Assembly (NCBI RefSeq): GCF_002914585.1
Contig: NZ_PDDM01000022.1
Span: 1-64,000 of the forward strand
Origin: Pseudanabaena sp. BC1403
Lineage (GTDB): Bacteria > Cyanobacteriota > Cyanobacteriia > Pseudanabaenales > Pseudanabaenaceae
Reading direction: 5' to 3'
Length of the DNA: 64,000 bases
In this document: positions 45,076-54,562 of the stretch, piece after piece
Position numbering within the stretch: the first letter of the stretch is position 1
Layout: each line of letters starts with the position of its first letter
The notes under the pieces: generated by a model
The model's database searches: none
What the model was told of the DNA's origin: nothing
The model's input: the letters and a program-made list of their open reading frames with translations, nothing else
Program-made: the position numbers and the translations under genes

Positions 45076-46308
45076 TTATTTGAACTTGTCGAGAATGCGA
45101 CGCATGGCTTCATTCACGTTATCGCGGCTATTGAAAGCCGAAATACGGAAGTAACCTTCACCTGCTGCACCAAAACCAGAACCTGGGGTTCCCACCACAT
45201 TACAGGTTTGCAAGAGCTTGTCAAAGAAGTCCCAACTGGTCAGCCCTGCGGGAGTCTTCACCCACACATAGGGAGCATTCTCGCCACCATAGACAGCCAA
45301 ACCTGCTTCGGTCAATTTCTCACGGATGATCTTGGCATTTTCCATGTAGAAGTCAATCAAGGCTCTAGTTTGCGCTTTTCCTTCTTCAGAATAGACTGCC
45401 TCAGCACCACGCTGGACGATGTAGGAAACGCCATTAAACTTAGTGGATTGACGACGATTCCAGAGCTTCCAGAGTTCGACGTTAGAACCATCTTTAGCCT
45501 TGCCAATCAAGTTTTTAGGCACAACGGTTAACGCGCAACGAGTACCTGTAAATCCTGCATTCTTCGAGAAAGAACGGAACTCGATCGCACATTCCTTAGC
45601 GCCTTCAATTTCATAAATTGAGTGAGGAAGGTTAGGGTCGGTGATAAATGCTTCGTAGGCGGCATCAAAGAAGATGATCGAACCGTTAGCACGCGCATAA
45701 TCAACCCATGCTTGCAAATGTTCCTTAGTAGCAGTTGCGCCTGTGGGATTGTTGGGGAAGCAGAGATAAATCAGATCGACCTTTTGGGTTGGGATCTCGG
45801 CGGTGAAATTATTTTCGGCAGTTACTGGCAAATAAACTAAGCCTTCGTATTCGCCTTTGTCGTTGATGTCGCCTGTGTGACCTGCCATGACGTTGGTATC
45901 GACATACACGGGATAGACAGGATCGGTAACGGCAATAATATTGTCATCGCCAAAAATATCGAGAATGTTGCCGCAGTCGCACTTAGAGCCATCGGAAATG
46001 AAAATCTCGGAAGCGTCAATATCACAGCCTCTTGCCTGAAAATCATTTGCCGCAATCTTTTCACGCAACCATGCGTAGCCTTGTTCGGGGCCATATCCCT
46101 TGAATGAATTGCGATCGCCCATATCTTCGACAGCCTTGATCATGGCATCACGACAGGCTTGGGGCAAGGGTTCGGTGACATCGCCAATGCCGAGACGGAT
46201 CACTTTCGCGTCAGGATTTGCCTCGATAAAGGCGTTTACCCGTCTTGCAATTTCGGGAAACAGGTAGCCTGCCTTGAGTTTGAGATAGTTGTCGTTAACG
46301 GTAGCCAT
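45076..46308 (-). CDS. dapL: LL-diaminopimelate aminotransferase
   Basis: 410 aa class I/II aminotransferase converting tetrahydrodipicolinate directly to LL-diaminopimelate for lysine and peptidoglycan, the pathway used by cyanobacteria, plants and Chlamydia. Motifs: [14 protein letters not shown] near the N-terminus, [38 protein letters not shown] and the PLP lysine in [14 protein letters not shown]. The C-terminal [17 protein letters not shown] is typical of DapL. Confidence 0.97.
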   Translation of the reverse strand: MATVNDNYLKLKAGYLFPEIARRVNAFIEANPDAKVIRLGIGDVTEPLPQACRDAMIKAVEDMGDRNSFKGYGPEQGYAWLREKIAANDFQARGCDIDASEIFISDGSKCDCGNILDIFGDDNIIAVTDPVYPVYVDTNVMAGHTGDINDKGEYEGLVYLPVTAENNFTAEIPTQKVDLIYLCFPNNPTGATATKEHLQAWVDYARANGSIIFFDAAYEAFITDPNLPHSIYEIEGAKECAIEFRSFSKNAGFTGTRCALTVVPKNLIGKAKDGSNVELWKLWNRRQSTKFNGVSYIVQRGAEAVYSEEGKAQTRALIDFYMENAKIIREKLTEAGLAVYGGENAPYVWVKTPAGLTSWDFFDKLLQTCNVVGTPGSGFGAAGEGYFRISAFNSRDNVNEAMRRILDKFK

Positions 46309-46387
46309 GATGGATGAGTTAATCTTTTTTGATTTTTGTATAGTTTTATATTATGCCTTTATCAAGTTACTTAAGTCACCAAAAGCT

Positions 46388-46453
46388 CTAATAGACTTCA
46401 TCATGACTGCCAATATCTACTAGCAAAATCACCATTTCCAGTAGTTTCTTATC
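46388..46453 (-). pseudogene. RelE-type toxin remnant
   Basis: In the gap below the MYLG protein, the minus strand reads DKKLLEMVILLVDIGSHDEVY then stop (21 residues), which is the C-terminal strand pair and HDEVY tail of RelE-family mRNA interferases. A stop codon lies immediately upstream and the rest of the toxin is missing. The immunity-like gene overlaps its first bases, suggesting replacement by insertion. Confidence 0.65.
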
Positions 46454-46853
46454 CTAGTAAGTCTGCTAACAAATCATCGACAGAACCGCTTTTCGCTGTG
46501 CCATCTTTAAAAGCCTGTTGTACTTCTTGAGCGTTAGCCAAAATTTCAGCATTGCGTACTTGAAACTCTCTCAGGAATTTAAAAAACATTTCAAAGCCTG
46601 TCTTTTCATCGTGACAGGAGAGCATGATTAGTTTTGCCCATGAGGCAACGGATCTTACGCCTAGTTTTTGCTGTAGCCAAGGCTGAAACTCGTTATAAAA
46701 GTCCTCTTCTTCTTGAGTAAGTTCATCATTAATATGACTTCGCGCACATTCATATCCAGCTAGAAACATAAATAGATCGCTAACTGATTGACGACCTAAA
46801 TACATCCCTGAGTTCTTCTCAACTTTTTGCAAAAGCTCAAATAATTCAATCAT
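46449..46853 (-). CDS. Hypothetical protein with MYLG motif (immunity-like)
   Basis: 134 aa from ATG 46853 (the frame is open to 46916, but the ATG starts 10 nt after the upstream gene's stop). KVEKNSGMYLGRQSVSDLFM followed by GYECARSHIND, FYNEFQPWLQQKL and WAKLIMLS..ETGFEMFFKFLREF resembles small immunity-type proteins of polymorphic toxin systems, but I cannot name the family. It is coupled to the nuclease-like gene upstream, so the two probably act together. Confidence 0.55.
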   Translation of the reverse strand: MIELFELLQKVEKNSGMYLGRQSVSDLFMFLAGYECARSHINDELTQEEEDFYNEFQPWLQQKLGVRSVASWAKLIMLSCHDEKTGFEMFFKFLREFQVRNAEILANAQEVQQAFKDGTAKSGSVDDLLADLLG

Positions 46854-46863
46854 TTTGCTGTTT

Positions 46864-47757
46864 CTAGAAGAAACCTGTAAAATTGACATCAACTTGAAAT
46901 TTTTCACTGTTCTCAATCGACATATCTATATCATCGTCGTCACCAAACCAACTACTAGTATCAATTGATATATCTTCGAGGGTTATTTGTATTAATTCTG
47001 GTGTATGGACGGGACTCAGAAATTTAAAATCAAATGGAAAATTATCCTGTAATTCTGTTGGCTCATCTTTATCGCTACCATAATTTAAGGAAACATGGAC
47101 ATTTCCACATCCAGAAAAATAAATATTTGTAGAGTCAATTTTTATTATTTCGCATTCTTCAATATCCACATCTTCCACATAAGTATGAGTACTTAATATA
47201 TCAATGTCAGATATCGTATTAGAAATAAATGTACTAACTAGTTTATTACTGATATGTTGGTATAGTTGTGATATGACTTCAGCCTTAGCATCAGAAATAA
47301 CTGCAAAAATTGTTCCTAGCGAACTTAAAACCTCAGATGAAAACTTGCTACAGTCTTCATCTGAAATATTAAATGTGTTTTTATTAACATGAGTGTATTT
47401 TGATAGTAGATCTTGACTTTTACTTATTCCAGACCAAAACTCATCAATCTCTATACCTAATTCATCTTTTACATACTTATCTGCAAGCCCACCTTGAATT
47501 GCGTATATCAATTTTTGTCTTCTGGTGGATTTGCCTTCATTACTATCTTCTATCTTGAACCATTCACACTTGACAATTTCTTCTTCTGGGGATAGCCTGC
47601 TCAGAACATGTCTATAAAGTTCTCTCATTGAGTAAGCAAAGCTATTAAATCTTAATGGATCATTTTCACTACATAGATACGAAATTGATGCCTTAAAAAG
47701 CTCTCTTTCAAATTCTGTCTCTAAATACTTCTCAATGTTGGAGATATCAGATCTCAT
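46864..47757 (-). CDS. Putative pPIWI-associating-nuclease-like defence protein
   Basis: 297 aa from ATG 47757 (TTG at 47805 also possible). The first 150 residues (FERELFKASISYL, NDPLRFNSFAYSMRELYRHVL, TRRQKLIYAIQGGL) resemble proteins annotated as pPIWI-associating nucleases; that identification is from memory. The second half is acidic and lacks known motifs (ends FTGFF). AT-rich and poor in HIP1 sites, unlike the neighbours. It precedes the MYLG gene by 10 bp; the Abi gene is divergent 282 bp away. No PIWI protein is present. Confidence 0.5.
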   Translation of the reverse strand: MRSDISNIEKYLETEFERELFKASISYLCSENDPLRFNSFAYSMRELYRHVLSRLSPEEEIVKCEWFKIEDSNEGKSTRRQKLIYAIQGGLADKYVKDELGIEIDEFWSGISKSQDLLSKYTHVNKNTFNISDEDCSKFSSEVLSSLGTIFAVISDAKAEVISQLYQHISNKLVSTFISNTISDIDILSTHTYVEDVDIEECEIIKIDSTNIYFSGCGNVHVSLNYGSDKDEPTELQDNFPFDFKFLSPVHTPELIQITLEDISIDTSSWFGDDDDIDMSIENSEKFQVDVNFTGFF

Positions 47758-48039
47758 ATTAAAATAGCTACTAAAAATTGAAATAACCCCAGAACCATAA
47801 CTCAAACCTTATGCTACCGATCGAACTTCTGGCTAGAGAACCATTCTAAAAATGTCTATGACATAACCCCTTTAAACTTTGCAGTACGGGCGTAGCTAGA
47901 AATGGTTGACTCTCTAGGAATCCTTCACTATTTTATATAAAGTTGATATTATATTTGTGAGTTGTAGCATTAACACCTTGAGACATTGGGTTATCTGGGG
48001 TCTACACATACCATTCTAACTCAATACTTAAATTAGTCA

Positions 48040-48720
48040 ATGCCTCGTGAGCTATCCGATACAGATCTTCAAGAAATTCAAAAGCATTTTACCTCCTATC
48101 ACTTCAATCCCTATCTTTCGGCAGCAAATAGTTTTAAGGATGCATTGCATATCTACGAAATCAATATTCAGTTATGTGAAGCAATGTATCCCTGCTTGCA
48201 CACAATAGAAATCACCCTCAGAAACTCGATTCACACTGTCTTAAAAAACAAATATGGTCAAGATTGGTTCTCTTGTGAAGCATTGCAACTAACAGAGCAT
48301 GAGAGAGAAGAAATTGATCAAGCAATCAAAAAACTTCAAAGACTTGGATATATAGAAGTATCAAATAGAATTGTTTCTGAAATGACTTTTGGATTTTGGA
48401 AAAGCCTGATTCAGAAAAAATTTTATGAAGATGCAATATGGAAACCATGTTGTAAAGGTATATTTGTAGCCGCTAAACCCCGCGAACTTAATCTTAAAGT
48501 GATTAGGGGCAAAATCCAGAGAATACTAAATCTTCGTAATAAAGTCTTTCACCATGATTGTATATGGAATGATCATGAAATTTGTGATATTTACGAGGAT
48601 ATTTATCAATTTATATTTTGGATGAATCCCAAGGTTTTTACTTGGACTAAGAATTTTGATCGCTTTACAGAAGTATACTCAAAGTCGTTAAGACTTCTTG
48701 ATGGGCTGTGCAAGAAATAA
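48040..48720 (+). CDS. Abi-like protein with HEPN motif
   Basis: 226 aa, AbiD/AbiF-type abortive infection family. YLSAANSFKDALHIYEINIQLCEAMYPCLHTIEITLRNSIHTVL (blocks YEINIQLCEAMYPCLHTIEI and TLRNSIH) is the conserved helical part, and LRNKVFHHDCIW carries a HEPN-type RNxxxH motif, predicting RNase activity used to halt phage-infected cells. AT-rich with few HIP1 sites. Adjacent to the nuclease-like gene on the other strand. Confidence 0.82.
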   Translation: MPRELSDTDLQEIQKHFTSYHFNPYLSAANSFKDALHIYEINIQLCEAMYPCLHTIEITLRNSIHTVLKNKYGQDWFSCEALQLTEHEREEIDQAIKKLQRLGYIEVSNRIVSEMTFGFWKSLIQKKFYEDAIWKPCCKGIFVAAKPRELNLKVIRGKIQRILNLRNKVFHHDCIWNDHEICDIYEDIYQFIFWMNPKVFTWTKNFDRFTEVYSKSLRLLDGLCKK

Positions 48721-48757
48721 AAGTGAATTGACTCTTCAAAAGATATAGTTGGTCACA

Positions 48758-49144
48758 TTACAAAGCGCTAACTTTTACCTCGCGCTGCGATCGCATTTTC
48801 TGAAGCTTTTTCCAAGCAGCCTCATTACCAGTTTTTACCTTTGCAGCAGTACTAATTAGGCGATCGCGATTTTGATTAGCATAATATACTTGAAGTTCTT
48901 CAGTCTCTCGAACCACTTGAGCATACTCAGCTTCCACCGCATCCCGATTTATCTCAATGTAGGATAGAGCCGCATTAATTTGCTCATCCGTAAGTTCAAA
49001 CAAACCTTGGATAAACTTAGCAGGATATTTAGTTTTTACATAGTCCATCACATCATAAAGAGTAATTCGAGTACCAGATATTGTTAAACCTCTTTCAGTG
49101 CGAATAATCGCTACTTTTGCATTAGATTGTGAAATCATATCCAT
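48758..49144 (-). CDS. DUF433 domain protein (antitoxin-like)
   Basis: 128 aa. ERGLTISGTRITLYDVMDYV followed by PAKFIQGLFELTDEQINAALSYIE is the DUF433 winged-helix core, found in VapB45-type antitoxins. The C-terminus is a basic coiled coil (NQNRDRLISTAAKVKTGNEA). No toxin gene sits next to it, only a Uma2 gene 36 bp upstream on the same strand, possibly its operon partner. Confidence 0.78.
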   Translation of the reverse strand: MDMISQSNAKVAIIRTERGLTISGTRITLYDVMDYVKTKYPAKFIQGLFELTDEQINAALSYIEINRDAVEAEYAQVVRETEELQVYYANQNRDRLISTAAKVKTGNEAAWKKLQKMRSQREVKVSAL

Positions 49145-49180
49145 AGCCTCCTATAGCCCAGATCTATACTACATTTATTC

Positions 49181-49753
49181 TTAAAGCGATCGCAAGTCTA
49201 AACTAAACTCAGGCAATACATCCTCACCAGATAACACATCAGGATTATTGAGAACTTCCACGACTTGATTTTGGCGATAAATCTCGACAATATTCGCTCT
49301 GCGATCTACCAACCAAACTAGCCTTGCGCCATTTTCGATATATTCCTGCATTTTCGCTTGAGTCTCCTTGCGAGTATCAGTTGGCGACATCAACTCCAAA
49401 ACAAAATCAGGTGTAATTGGGGGAAACTTTTCTTTTTGAGAATCAGTTAACGCATTCCATCGCTCCAAACTAATCCACGACACATCAGGCGATCGATTAG
49501 CATTATTAGGCAACTTAAAACAAGTCGATGAATCAAACACCTTGCCAAGCTTAAAGCGATTATTCCAAATCCAAAACTGAGCAATCAAACCCGCATTATA
49601 AATTCCCGTTTCTCCACCCGTCGGAGCCAAGATAATTACCTCTCCTCTAGCATTACGCTCAAACTTGACATCAGGATTGGCTAGACATAGATCGTAAAAC
49701 TGATCGTCAGCTAATTTCGAGATGGGCGCAAGATTTAAAGTTACCGTATTCAT
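49181..49753 (-). CDS. Uma2 family endonuclease-like protein
   Basis: 190 aa. ISKLADDQFYDLCLANPDVKFERNARGEVIILAPTGGETG has the family N-terminus, SPDVSWISLERWN and FVLELMSPTDTRKETQAKMQEY the acidic motifs, and GARLVWLVDRRANIVEIYR the C-terminal block (quoted pieces are separate). Same family as 44368 but only distantly alike. It is followed by the DUF433 gene. Confidence 0.88.
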   Translation of the reverse strand: MNTVTLNLAPISKLADDQFYDLCLANPDVKFERNARGEVIILAPTGGETGIYNAGLIAQFWIWNNRFKLGKVFDSSTCFKLPNNANRSPDVSWISLERWNALTDSQKEKFPPITPDFVLELMSPTDTRKETQAKMQEYIENGARLVWLVDRRANIVEIYRQNQVVEVLNNPDVLSGEDVLPEFSLDLRSL

Positions 49754-49825
49754 GCTTTTAGTTTGAAGATACAGTATTAAAATCTTAGCACTTGCAACCG
49801 TTTTTCATATCCCATTAACTTATCT

Positions 49826-50449
49826 ATGCAATATCCAGATCCCAAGAATCCGCATCCAATGGCAGGATTTCCTCAAGTTTGCTTTATTCAAAACACAGTT
49901 ACTAATCCGAATATCATCATCGGCGACTACACCTATTACGACGATCCCGAAGACTCCGAAAACTTTGAACGTAACGTCCTGTATCACTTTGACTTCATCG
50001 GTGACAAACTGATTATCGGTAAATTTTGCGCGATCGCAAGGGGCGTAAAATTCATCATGAACGGCGCAAACCACAGTATGTCAGGCATCTCCACCTATCC
50101 ATTTCAAATCTTTTGGAACGAGTGGAAACCACAAAATCTCGAATTTCCCTACAAAGGCGATACTGTGATTGGGAATGATGTCTGGATCGGCTACGAGGCG
50201 GTGATTATTGCGGGAGTGAAGATTGGTGATGGCGCGATTATTGCCTCCAAATCTGTCGTTACTAAAGACGTGCCACCCTATGCGATCGTTGGTGGCAATC
50301 CTGCAACAGTTATCCGTCAGAGATTTGACGATCGCGCGATCGCAAAGCTACTCGAAATTGCTTGGTGGCATTGGGACATTGAGAAAATCACTAGAAATCT
50401 AGATCGAATTGTAAGCGCTGATATCGCGGCTTTACAAAATTGCATGTAA
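49826..50449 (+). CDS. CatB/Vat-type O-acetyltransferase
   Basis: 207 aa xenobiotic acetyltransferase family with left-handed beta-helix. [13 protein letters not shown] contains the catalytic His; [54 protein letters not shown] (pieces [38 protein letters not shown]) is the hexapeptide and acetyl-CoA region. Resembles streptogramin and chloramphenicol acetyltransferases, but many relatives act on sugars; substrate unknown. Confidence 0.88.
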   Translation: MQYPDPKNPHPMAGFPQVCFIQNTVTNPNIIIGDYTYYDDPEDSENFERNVLYHFDFIGDKLIIGKFCAIARGVKFIMNGANHSMSGISTYPFQIFWNEWKPQNLEFPYKGDTVIGNDVWIGYEAVIIAGVKIGDGAIIASKSVVTKDVPPYAIVGGNPATVIRQRFDDRAIAKLLEIAWWHWDIEKITRNLDRIVSADIAALQNCM

Positions 50450-50485
50450 GTTGCGATATCTTCTTGAGGCGATCGCAAAACTTTT

Positions 50486-51499
50486 TCAAGATCGACCTTG
50501 GCTGATCGGGATCTCCAAGTCAAATTCAGTCCCCTGCCCAGAATCCGAAGTGCATTTAAGTGAACCGCCATGTCGTTCTACCACAATCTGGTAGCTAACA
50601 GTTAACCCCAGACCAGTTCCTTTTCCTACAGGTTTGGTAGTAAAAAACGGATCGAATATCTGTTTCTGGATATCCTCTGTCATACCTATACCATTATCTC
50701 TAATCCGAACTTCCACAGAATTACCCTGTAGAGACTTTCCTGTAGATATCCAAATTGCAGGCGTTTTGCCTAGTCTTTTATTATCTTCTATTGATAATAA
50801 AGGAGCAACTTTGAAGGACTTTTCTAAAGCATCAATCGCATTATTAATGATATTCATGAAAACTTGATTTAGCTGTCCAGCATAACAGTCAACCAAAGAT
50901 AAGTTGCCATATTCTTTATGCACTTCAATTTTAGAACCTGCGATCGCAGACTCTAAACGATTTCGGACAAGTACTAAAGTGCTATCAAGACCTTCATGAA
51001 TGTTAACTAATTTCATTTCTGCTTCGTCTAAGCGTGCAAAGTTGCGCAACGATAATACTATTGAGCTAATACGTTCAGTTCCAACCTTCATTGAGGTAAG
51101 AATCTCAGGTAAATCTTGCCTGAGAAAATCTAGGTCAACATCTTCAATTGCCTTTTGAATTGCAGATACTGGTTGGGGATAATGCTCCTGATAAAGATGC
51201 AACAGATGAAATAAGTCTTGAGTATATTGATGAAAATGATTTAGATTGCCATGAATAAAATTGACGGGATTATTAATCTCATGAGCTACTCCCCCAACCA
51301 GTAGCCCAAGGCTATACATCTTCTCAGACTGAATCAACTGCGCCGTTTGTTGAAGCTTCAAAAGAGCCAGCTCTAATTCCTCCGATTTTTTAGTAGTCTC
51401 TTGTTCATATACTTCGAGCAGTTGTTCGAGGGCGATTACCTGATCCTTGAGTTGCTCGATCTCTTTATTATCTTTGTCTCTATCTAGATCGGAATTCAT
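50486..51499 (-). CDS. Sensor histidine kinase without sensor domain
   Basis: 337 aa. Residues 1-60 are a coiled coil ([20 protein letters not shown]). His73 sits in [13 protein letters not shown] (H-box), then [16 protein letters not shown] (N-box), DNGIGM (G1), [18 protein letters not shown] (F/G2). No transmembrane or PAS domain, so it must receive its signal from another protein; the gene 428 bp upstream encodes what looks like a cyanobacterial sensor domain. Confidence 0.9.
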   Translation of the reverse strand: MNSDLDRDKDNKEIEQLKDQVIALEQLLEVYEQETTKKSEELELALLKLQQTAQLIQSEKMYSLGLLVGGVAHEINNPVNFIHGNLNHFHQYTQDLFHLLHLYQEHYPQPVSAIQKAIEDVDLDFLRQDLPEILTSMKVGTERISSIVLSLRNFARLDEAEMKLVNIHEGLDSTLVLVRNRLESAIAGSKIEVHKEYGNLSLVDCYAGQLNQVFMNIINNAIDALEKSFKVAPLLSIEDNKRLGKTPAIWISTGKSLQGNSVEVRIRDNGIGMTEDIQKQIFDPFFTTKPVGKGTGLGLTVSYQIVVERHGGSLKCTSDSGQGTEFDLEIPISQGRS

Positions 51500-51927
51500 A
51501 AAACTGTTGCGGGATAATGTACAGACTTGTTGAAGAGGTAAAATAAGAGCTTAAGGAATTAAGAAATCAGTATAAGTATATGTAACATAGATAGGTTCCA
51601 AAACTCTCTATTCAACAACATTGAAATACCACACTGTTGAGGATATCTGATTGACTATCAAAATGATGAACTATGCCTCAAACCCATTTATAGCTGGCTT
51701 TTCAGTCTACAGCAATTTGCTTTCAAAACTGCCACAAATACTAATGTAAAACCCATTGCGGGGCTTCGCCCTGCGACCCTTCTTGTGGCGGGTTTGATCG
51801 AACACTGCTGTAATTTAGGCGCAAAAAGCTAAAACCCCTATGCCAATAAAGGTTTGAGATAATCAAAGACGACTTTTGATAGTCAATCATTGAGGATGCT
51901 TAGTGAGAAATCAATTTTAACCTATCA
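51500..51927. other. Gap between sensor and kinase genes filled by an inverted-repeat element
   Basis: No gene. 51648-51889 is an element with 16-bp perfect terminal repeats; within it 51740-51800 is a decayed foldback (AAACCCATTGCGGGG..GGCGGGTTT). Confidence 0.65.
51648..51889. mobile_element. 242-bp non-coding element with 16-bp terminal inverted repeats
   Basis: TGATTGACTATCAAAA at 51648-51663 and its exact complement at 51874-51889; inner flanks remain similar (CTCAAACC, TTTATAGC, ACAGCA). Candidate MITE. The target duplication is not clear. Confidence 0.65.
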
Positions 51928-52659
51928 TTATTGATTGTCAAAAATCTGTTTACCTTCAAAAGGGAACAAAGCCATTTTGGCATTGAGCGCTAGAGTTTTG
52001 AACATGTCAGCCTTGTCCCGAGTAATATTCACTTTGGCAAACATCACGACCGCTAAGAGATTTCCTGAAGGCAGCATCCCTCCAAATCCCAATACAGACT
52101 TGATGCCATATGGCACGACAAACTCTGCTTGTGCAGGAACATGAGGGTTACCTAAAGCTTGACCAATATGGAAGACATTAAAGCTTCTTTGCTCAATATC
52201 TACTAAAATTGCTGGATCTGGTTCTAAAACCGTGCCTATTTCTAAGCCAAACTGCTTGATTAATTGTGAAATCATTGGCGATTGAGCAACCACATTTTCG
52301 CTAAGTAATGGTATAGCTTGATGACCAAATGAATCTTGTCTAGTATTCCACGCTTGTTGTTCTCCCGCTGTAGCAAGCAAGGTTAAGCATTTTGTCTGTG
52401 GATTTTCTGGTGCTTTGCCTAAATTTTGATCTACAACTCTCTGCAAGCTCGGCTCTAGATCTATATATGGATGGGTTTTAAATAATCGCACCAATGCAAA
52501 TGATTTGCTCTGATCTTGTTCATTAATGAAGTTGTCATAAAGATGTCCAACAATTAAGTTGGCTACTGCTTCCATGTTTGCCATACCCACTGACGATTTG
52601 CGTAGTGCAGCACCACAATTCGTCATATCTTTGATAGTAAATTTTTCTAGATTGTACAT
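51928..52659 (-). CDS. Cyanobacterial GAF-like sensor-domain protein
   Basis: 243 aa. NLIVGHLYDNFINEQDQSKSF, CLTLLATAGEQQAWNTRQDS, GHQAIPLLSE, FNVFHIGQALGNPHVPAQAEFV and FGGMLPSGNLLAVVMFAKV (pieces) match a domain that I recall fused N-terminally to cyanobacterial PAS-kinase proteins. Here it is alone, upstream of an input-less kinase. Probably a GAF-like input protein; its ligand is unknown. Confidence 0.65.
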   Translation of the reverse strand: MYNLEKFTIKDMTNCGAALRKSSVGMANMEAVANLIVGHLYDNFINEQDQSKSFALVRLFKTHPYIDLEPSLQRVVDQNLGKAPENPQTKCLTLLATAGEQQAWNTRQDSFGHQAIPLLSENVVAQSPMISQLIKQFGLEIGTVLEPDPAILVDIEQRSFNVFHIGQALGNPHVPAQAEFVVPYGIKSVLGFGGMLPSGNLLAVVMFAKVNITRDKADMFKTLALNAKMALFPFEGKQIFDNQ

Positions 52660-52889
52660 TGCTGATGTGAGGGGCTAAATTCGCGCAATTATATTTTTAT
52701 TATTGATAACATTTTGCGGATACCAATAGAGTCTCTGCTGAAATATTTTTCTGTTCAACTACTCAAGCTTTTAGACCATACCTTGATTAAATCTCACCCT
52801 AACTTCTAGAAACTTTGCTCTTATGGCTCTATTGCTGTCCAACTTTGTTCGTAGTTCCGTAGTATTCTTGATTAAGAGTCGGAATTTGT

Positions 52890-54542
52890 ATGGAATTTAA
52901 CTACAGCTACAAAGGCAGTTCGTCAGTGTCTGGACAAGGCGATCGCACAGCGATGTCGTTCTCGCCTGACGTGACAAGGCAACCCACTTACTTTAGAGGT
53001 GAACTGCACCAGAATATTGCCTTTCGAGAAGCGATTAGTGCCTTGCATGACGTTGTAGTCTCTGACCTTCGTTTTAAGCCAAAGGATAAAGAAGCTTACA
53101 AAGCTTGGGCAGCCCAACGCAATGAGATTGACTGGCAACTGGTCGCCGCCCAACGCCAAGAAGTTACAGATAGGATCAAAGCCCTCCAAGCCGATCTCAC
53201 CGATCTAAATCGGCGCAGTTCGGAACGGATGTCTGGATTTTATCGAGCCACCGCGAGATATTTTGATTATCTCTATCAAAAAGATCGAGATTATTGGTTT
53301 GTGCTTGACCCTGTAATTACCGTTCATCCCGACGAAGTTTTCTTTGAATGCTTTAGCCAAGATGAGTCTAGCTATGGTCGTCTGGGGGCTAGCTATGAGG
53401 TATTTAAGAATATTGATGAATTTGCCTGTGGCACTACCAATATCGATTACTCCGCCGCACTCTACGACGAGTTCCAAAAGATTCGCAGTTATAAACGGAC
53501 GTTATTGGAGGTCGATCCTTCGGGGTTTGAAGTAAAGACCACAGGAGAGGCTGACTATAAAGAAGTCAAAATCGATCTGCCAGATACTTGGGTGCGCGGC
53601 TTTTTGCAGGTTAGCTCGGCAATGTCACTTCCTGCAATTCGCTTTGACCTCCATCCTACTGATATTTATAATATCTGTTTTGTTTTGCGTCGTCGCAAAG
53701 AAAAGCAGGGCCCGCGCAGTATGCGCTATATTCTCAAGCCGAACGAACCTATCCGAATTGTATTTGAGCCTTGGGGAACGGAAATAGTCTGTTCCCGTTC
53801 AATTTATGAAGGCAATAGCGATCGCACGATCCGTGTTTGGGGTCGTCGTCGCCTCTTGATTTTGGAGCGACTGATTCCCGTTGCGCGTAAATTCACCGTG
53901 CATTTACTTGGCAATGGAATGCCTTCTTTTTATGTCGCCGATCTTGAAGATATGTCCTTCACCTTGGGTTTATCGGGCTGGACGGCTAATGACTGGGCAA
54001 AGGCGAGTAATTTTGATTTACTTGCGCCTAGGGCGAATGTTGATGATCGCACCAAACGCCAGATTTTTGAAGCCCTCAAGCAGAATTGGGTAGAATCCCC
54101 TGACGCTCTGGCAGCAAGACTCAGACTGGATCGCTCGGTGGTTCTTGGTGCACTCAGTGCCTATACTCAGGCGGGTAGAGCGATTTATGACTTAAATAAG
54201 CAGATCTATCGCGTGCGCGAACTGTCCAATGTGCCTTTGCCGATGGATAAACTGCGCTTTGCTAGCGATCGCGAAGCCCAAGCAAGTCAATTTTTAGAAC
54301 AAAATGCCGTGCGGATTACCAATGACAATATTGATACTTCGGGAACTCAATTTTTGCAAGGAGAAGTGCGCCACAAAAATCAAACTTTCCTACCTGTGGT
54401 CACGCTCGATCGCGATCTACGCATTGTTCACGCCGAATGTACTTGCAACTGGCATCAACAAAACAAGCTATTTAAAGGGCCATGCGAACATATCCTCGCA
54501 TTGCGAATGCATAGCGATCGCATCGCTAATGCAATTGTGTAA
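52890..54542 (+). CDS. SWIM zinc finger protein
   Basis: 550 aa. Near the C-terminus (about 510-540) HAECTCNWHQQNKLFKGPCEHIL gives the C-x-C-x(n)-C-x-H SWIM motif (Cys-Thr-Cys..Cys-Glu-His). The remainder is a large conserved region without recognised fold, with a wHTH-like segment at about 415-455. In bacteria SWIM proteins often sit with WGR, MoxR and VWA genes; a WGR/HEAT gene is 2.9 kb downstream on the opposite strand. Function unknown. Confidence 0.82.
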   Translation: MEFNYSYKGSSSVSGQGDRTAMSFSPDVTRQPTYFRGELHQNIAFREAISALHDVVVSDLRFKPKDKEAYKAWAAQRNEIDWQLVAAQRQEVTDRIKALQADLTDLNRRSSERMSGFYRATARYFDYLYQKDRDYWFVLDPVITVHPDEVFFECFSQDESSYGRLGASYEVFKNIDEFACGTTNIDYSAALYDEFQKIRSYKRTLLEVDPSGFEVKTTGEADYKEVKIDLPDTWVRGFLQVSSAMSLPAIRFDLHPTDIYNICFVLRRRKEKQGPRSMRYILKPNEPIRIVFEPWGTEIVCSRSIYEGNSDRTIRVWGRRRLLILERLIPVARKFTVHLLGNGMPSFYVADLEDMSFTLGLSGWTANDWAKASNFDLLAPRANVDDRTKRQIFEALKQNWVESPDALAARLRLDRSVVLGALSAYTQAGRAIYDLNKQIYRVRELSNVPLPMDKLRFASDREAQASQFLEQNAVRITNDNIDTSGTQFLQGEVRHKNQTFLPVVTLDRDLRIVHAECTCNWHQQNKLFKGPCEHILALRMHSDRIANAIV

Positions 54543-54562
54543 TACCCTTTCGTTGCTCTTGT

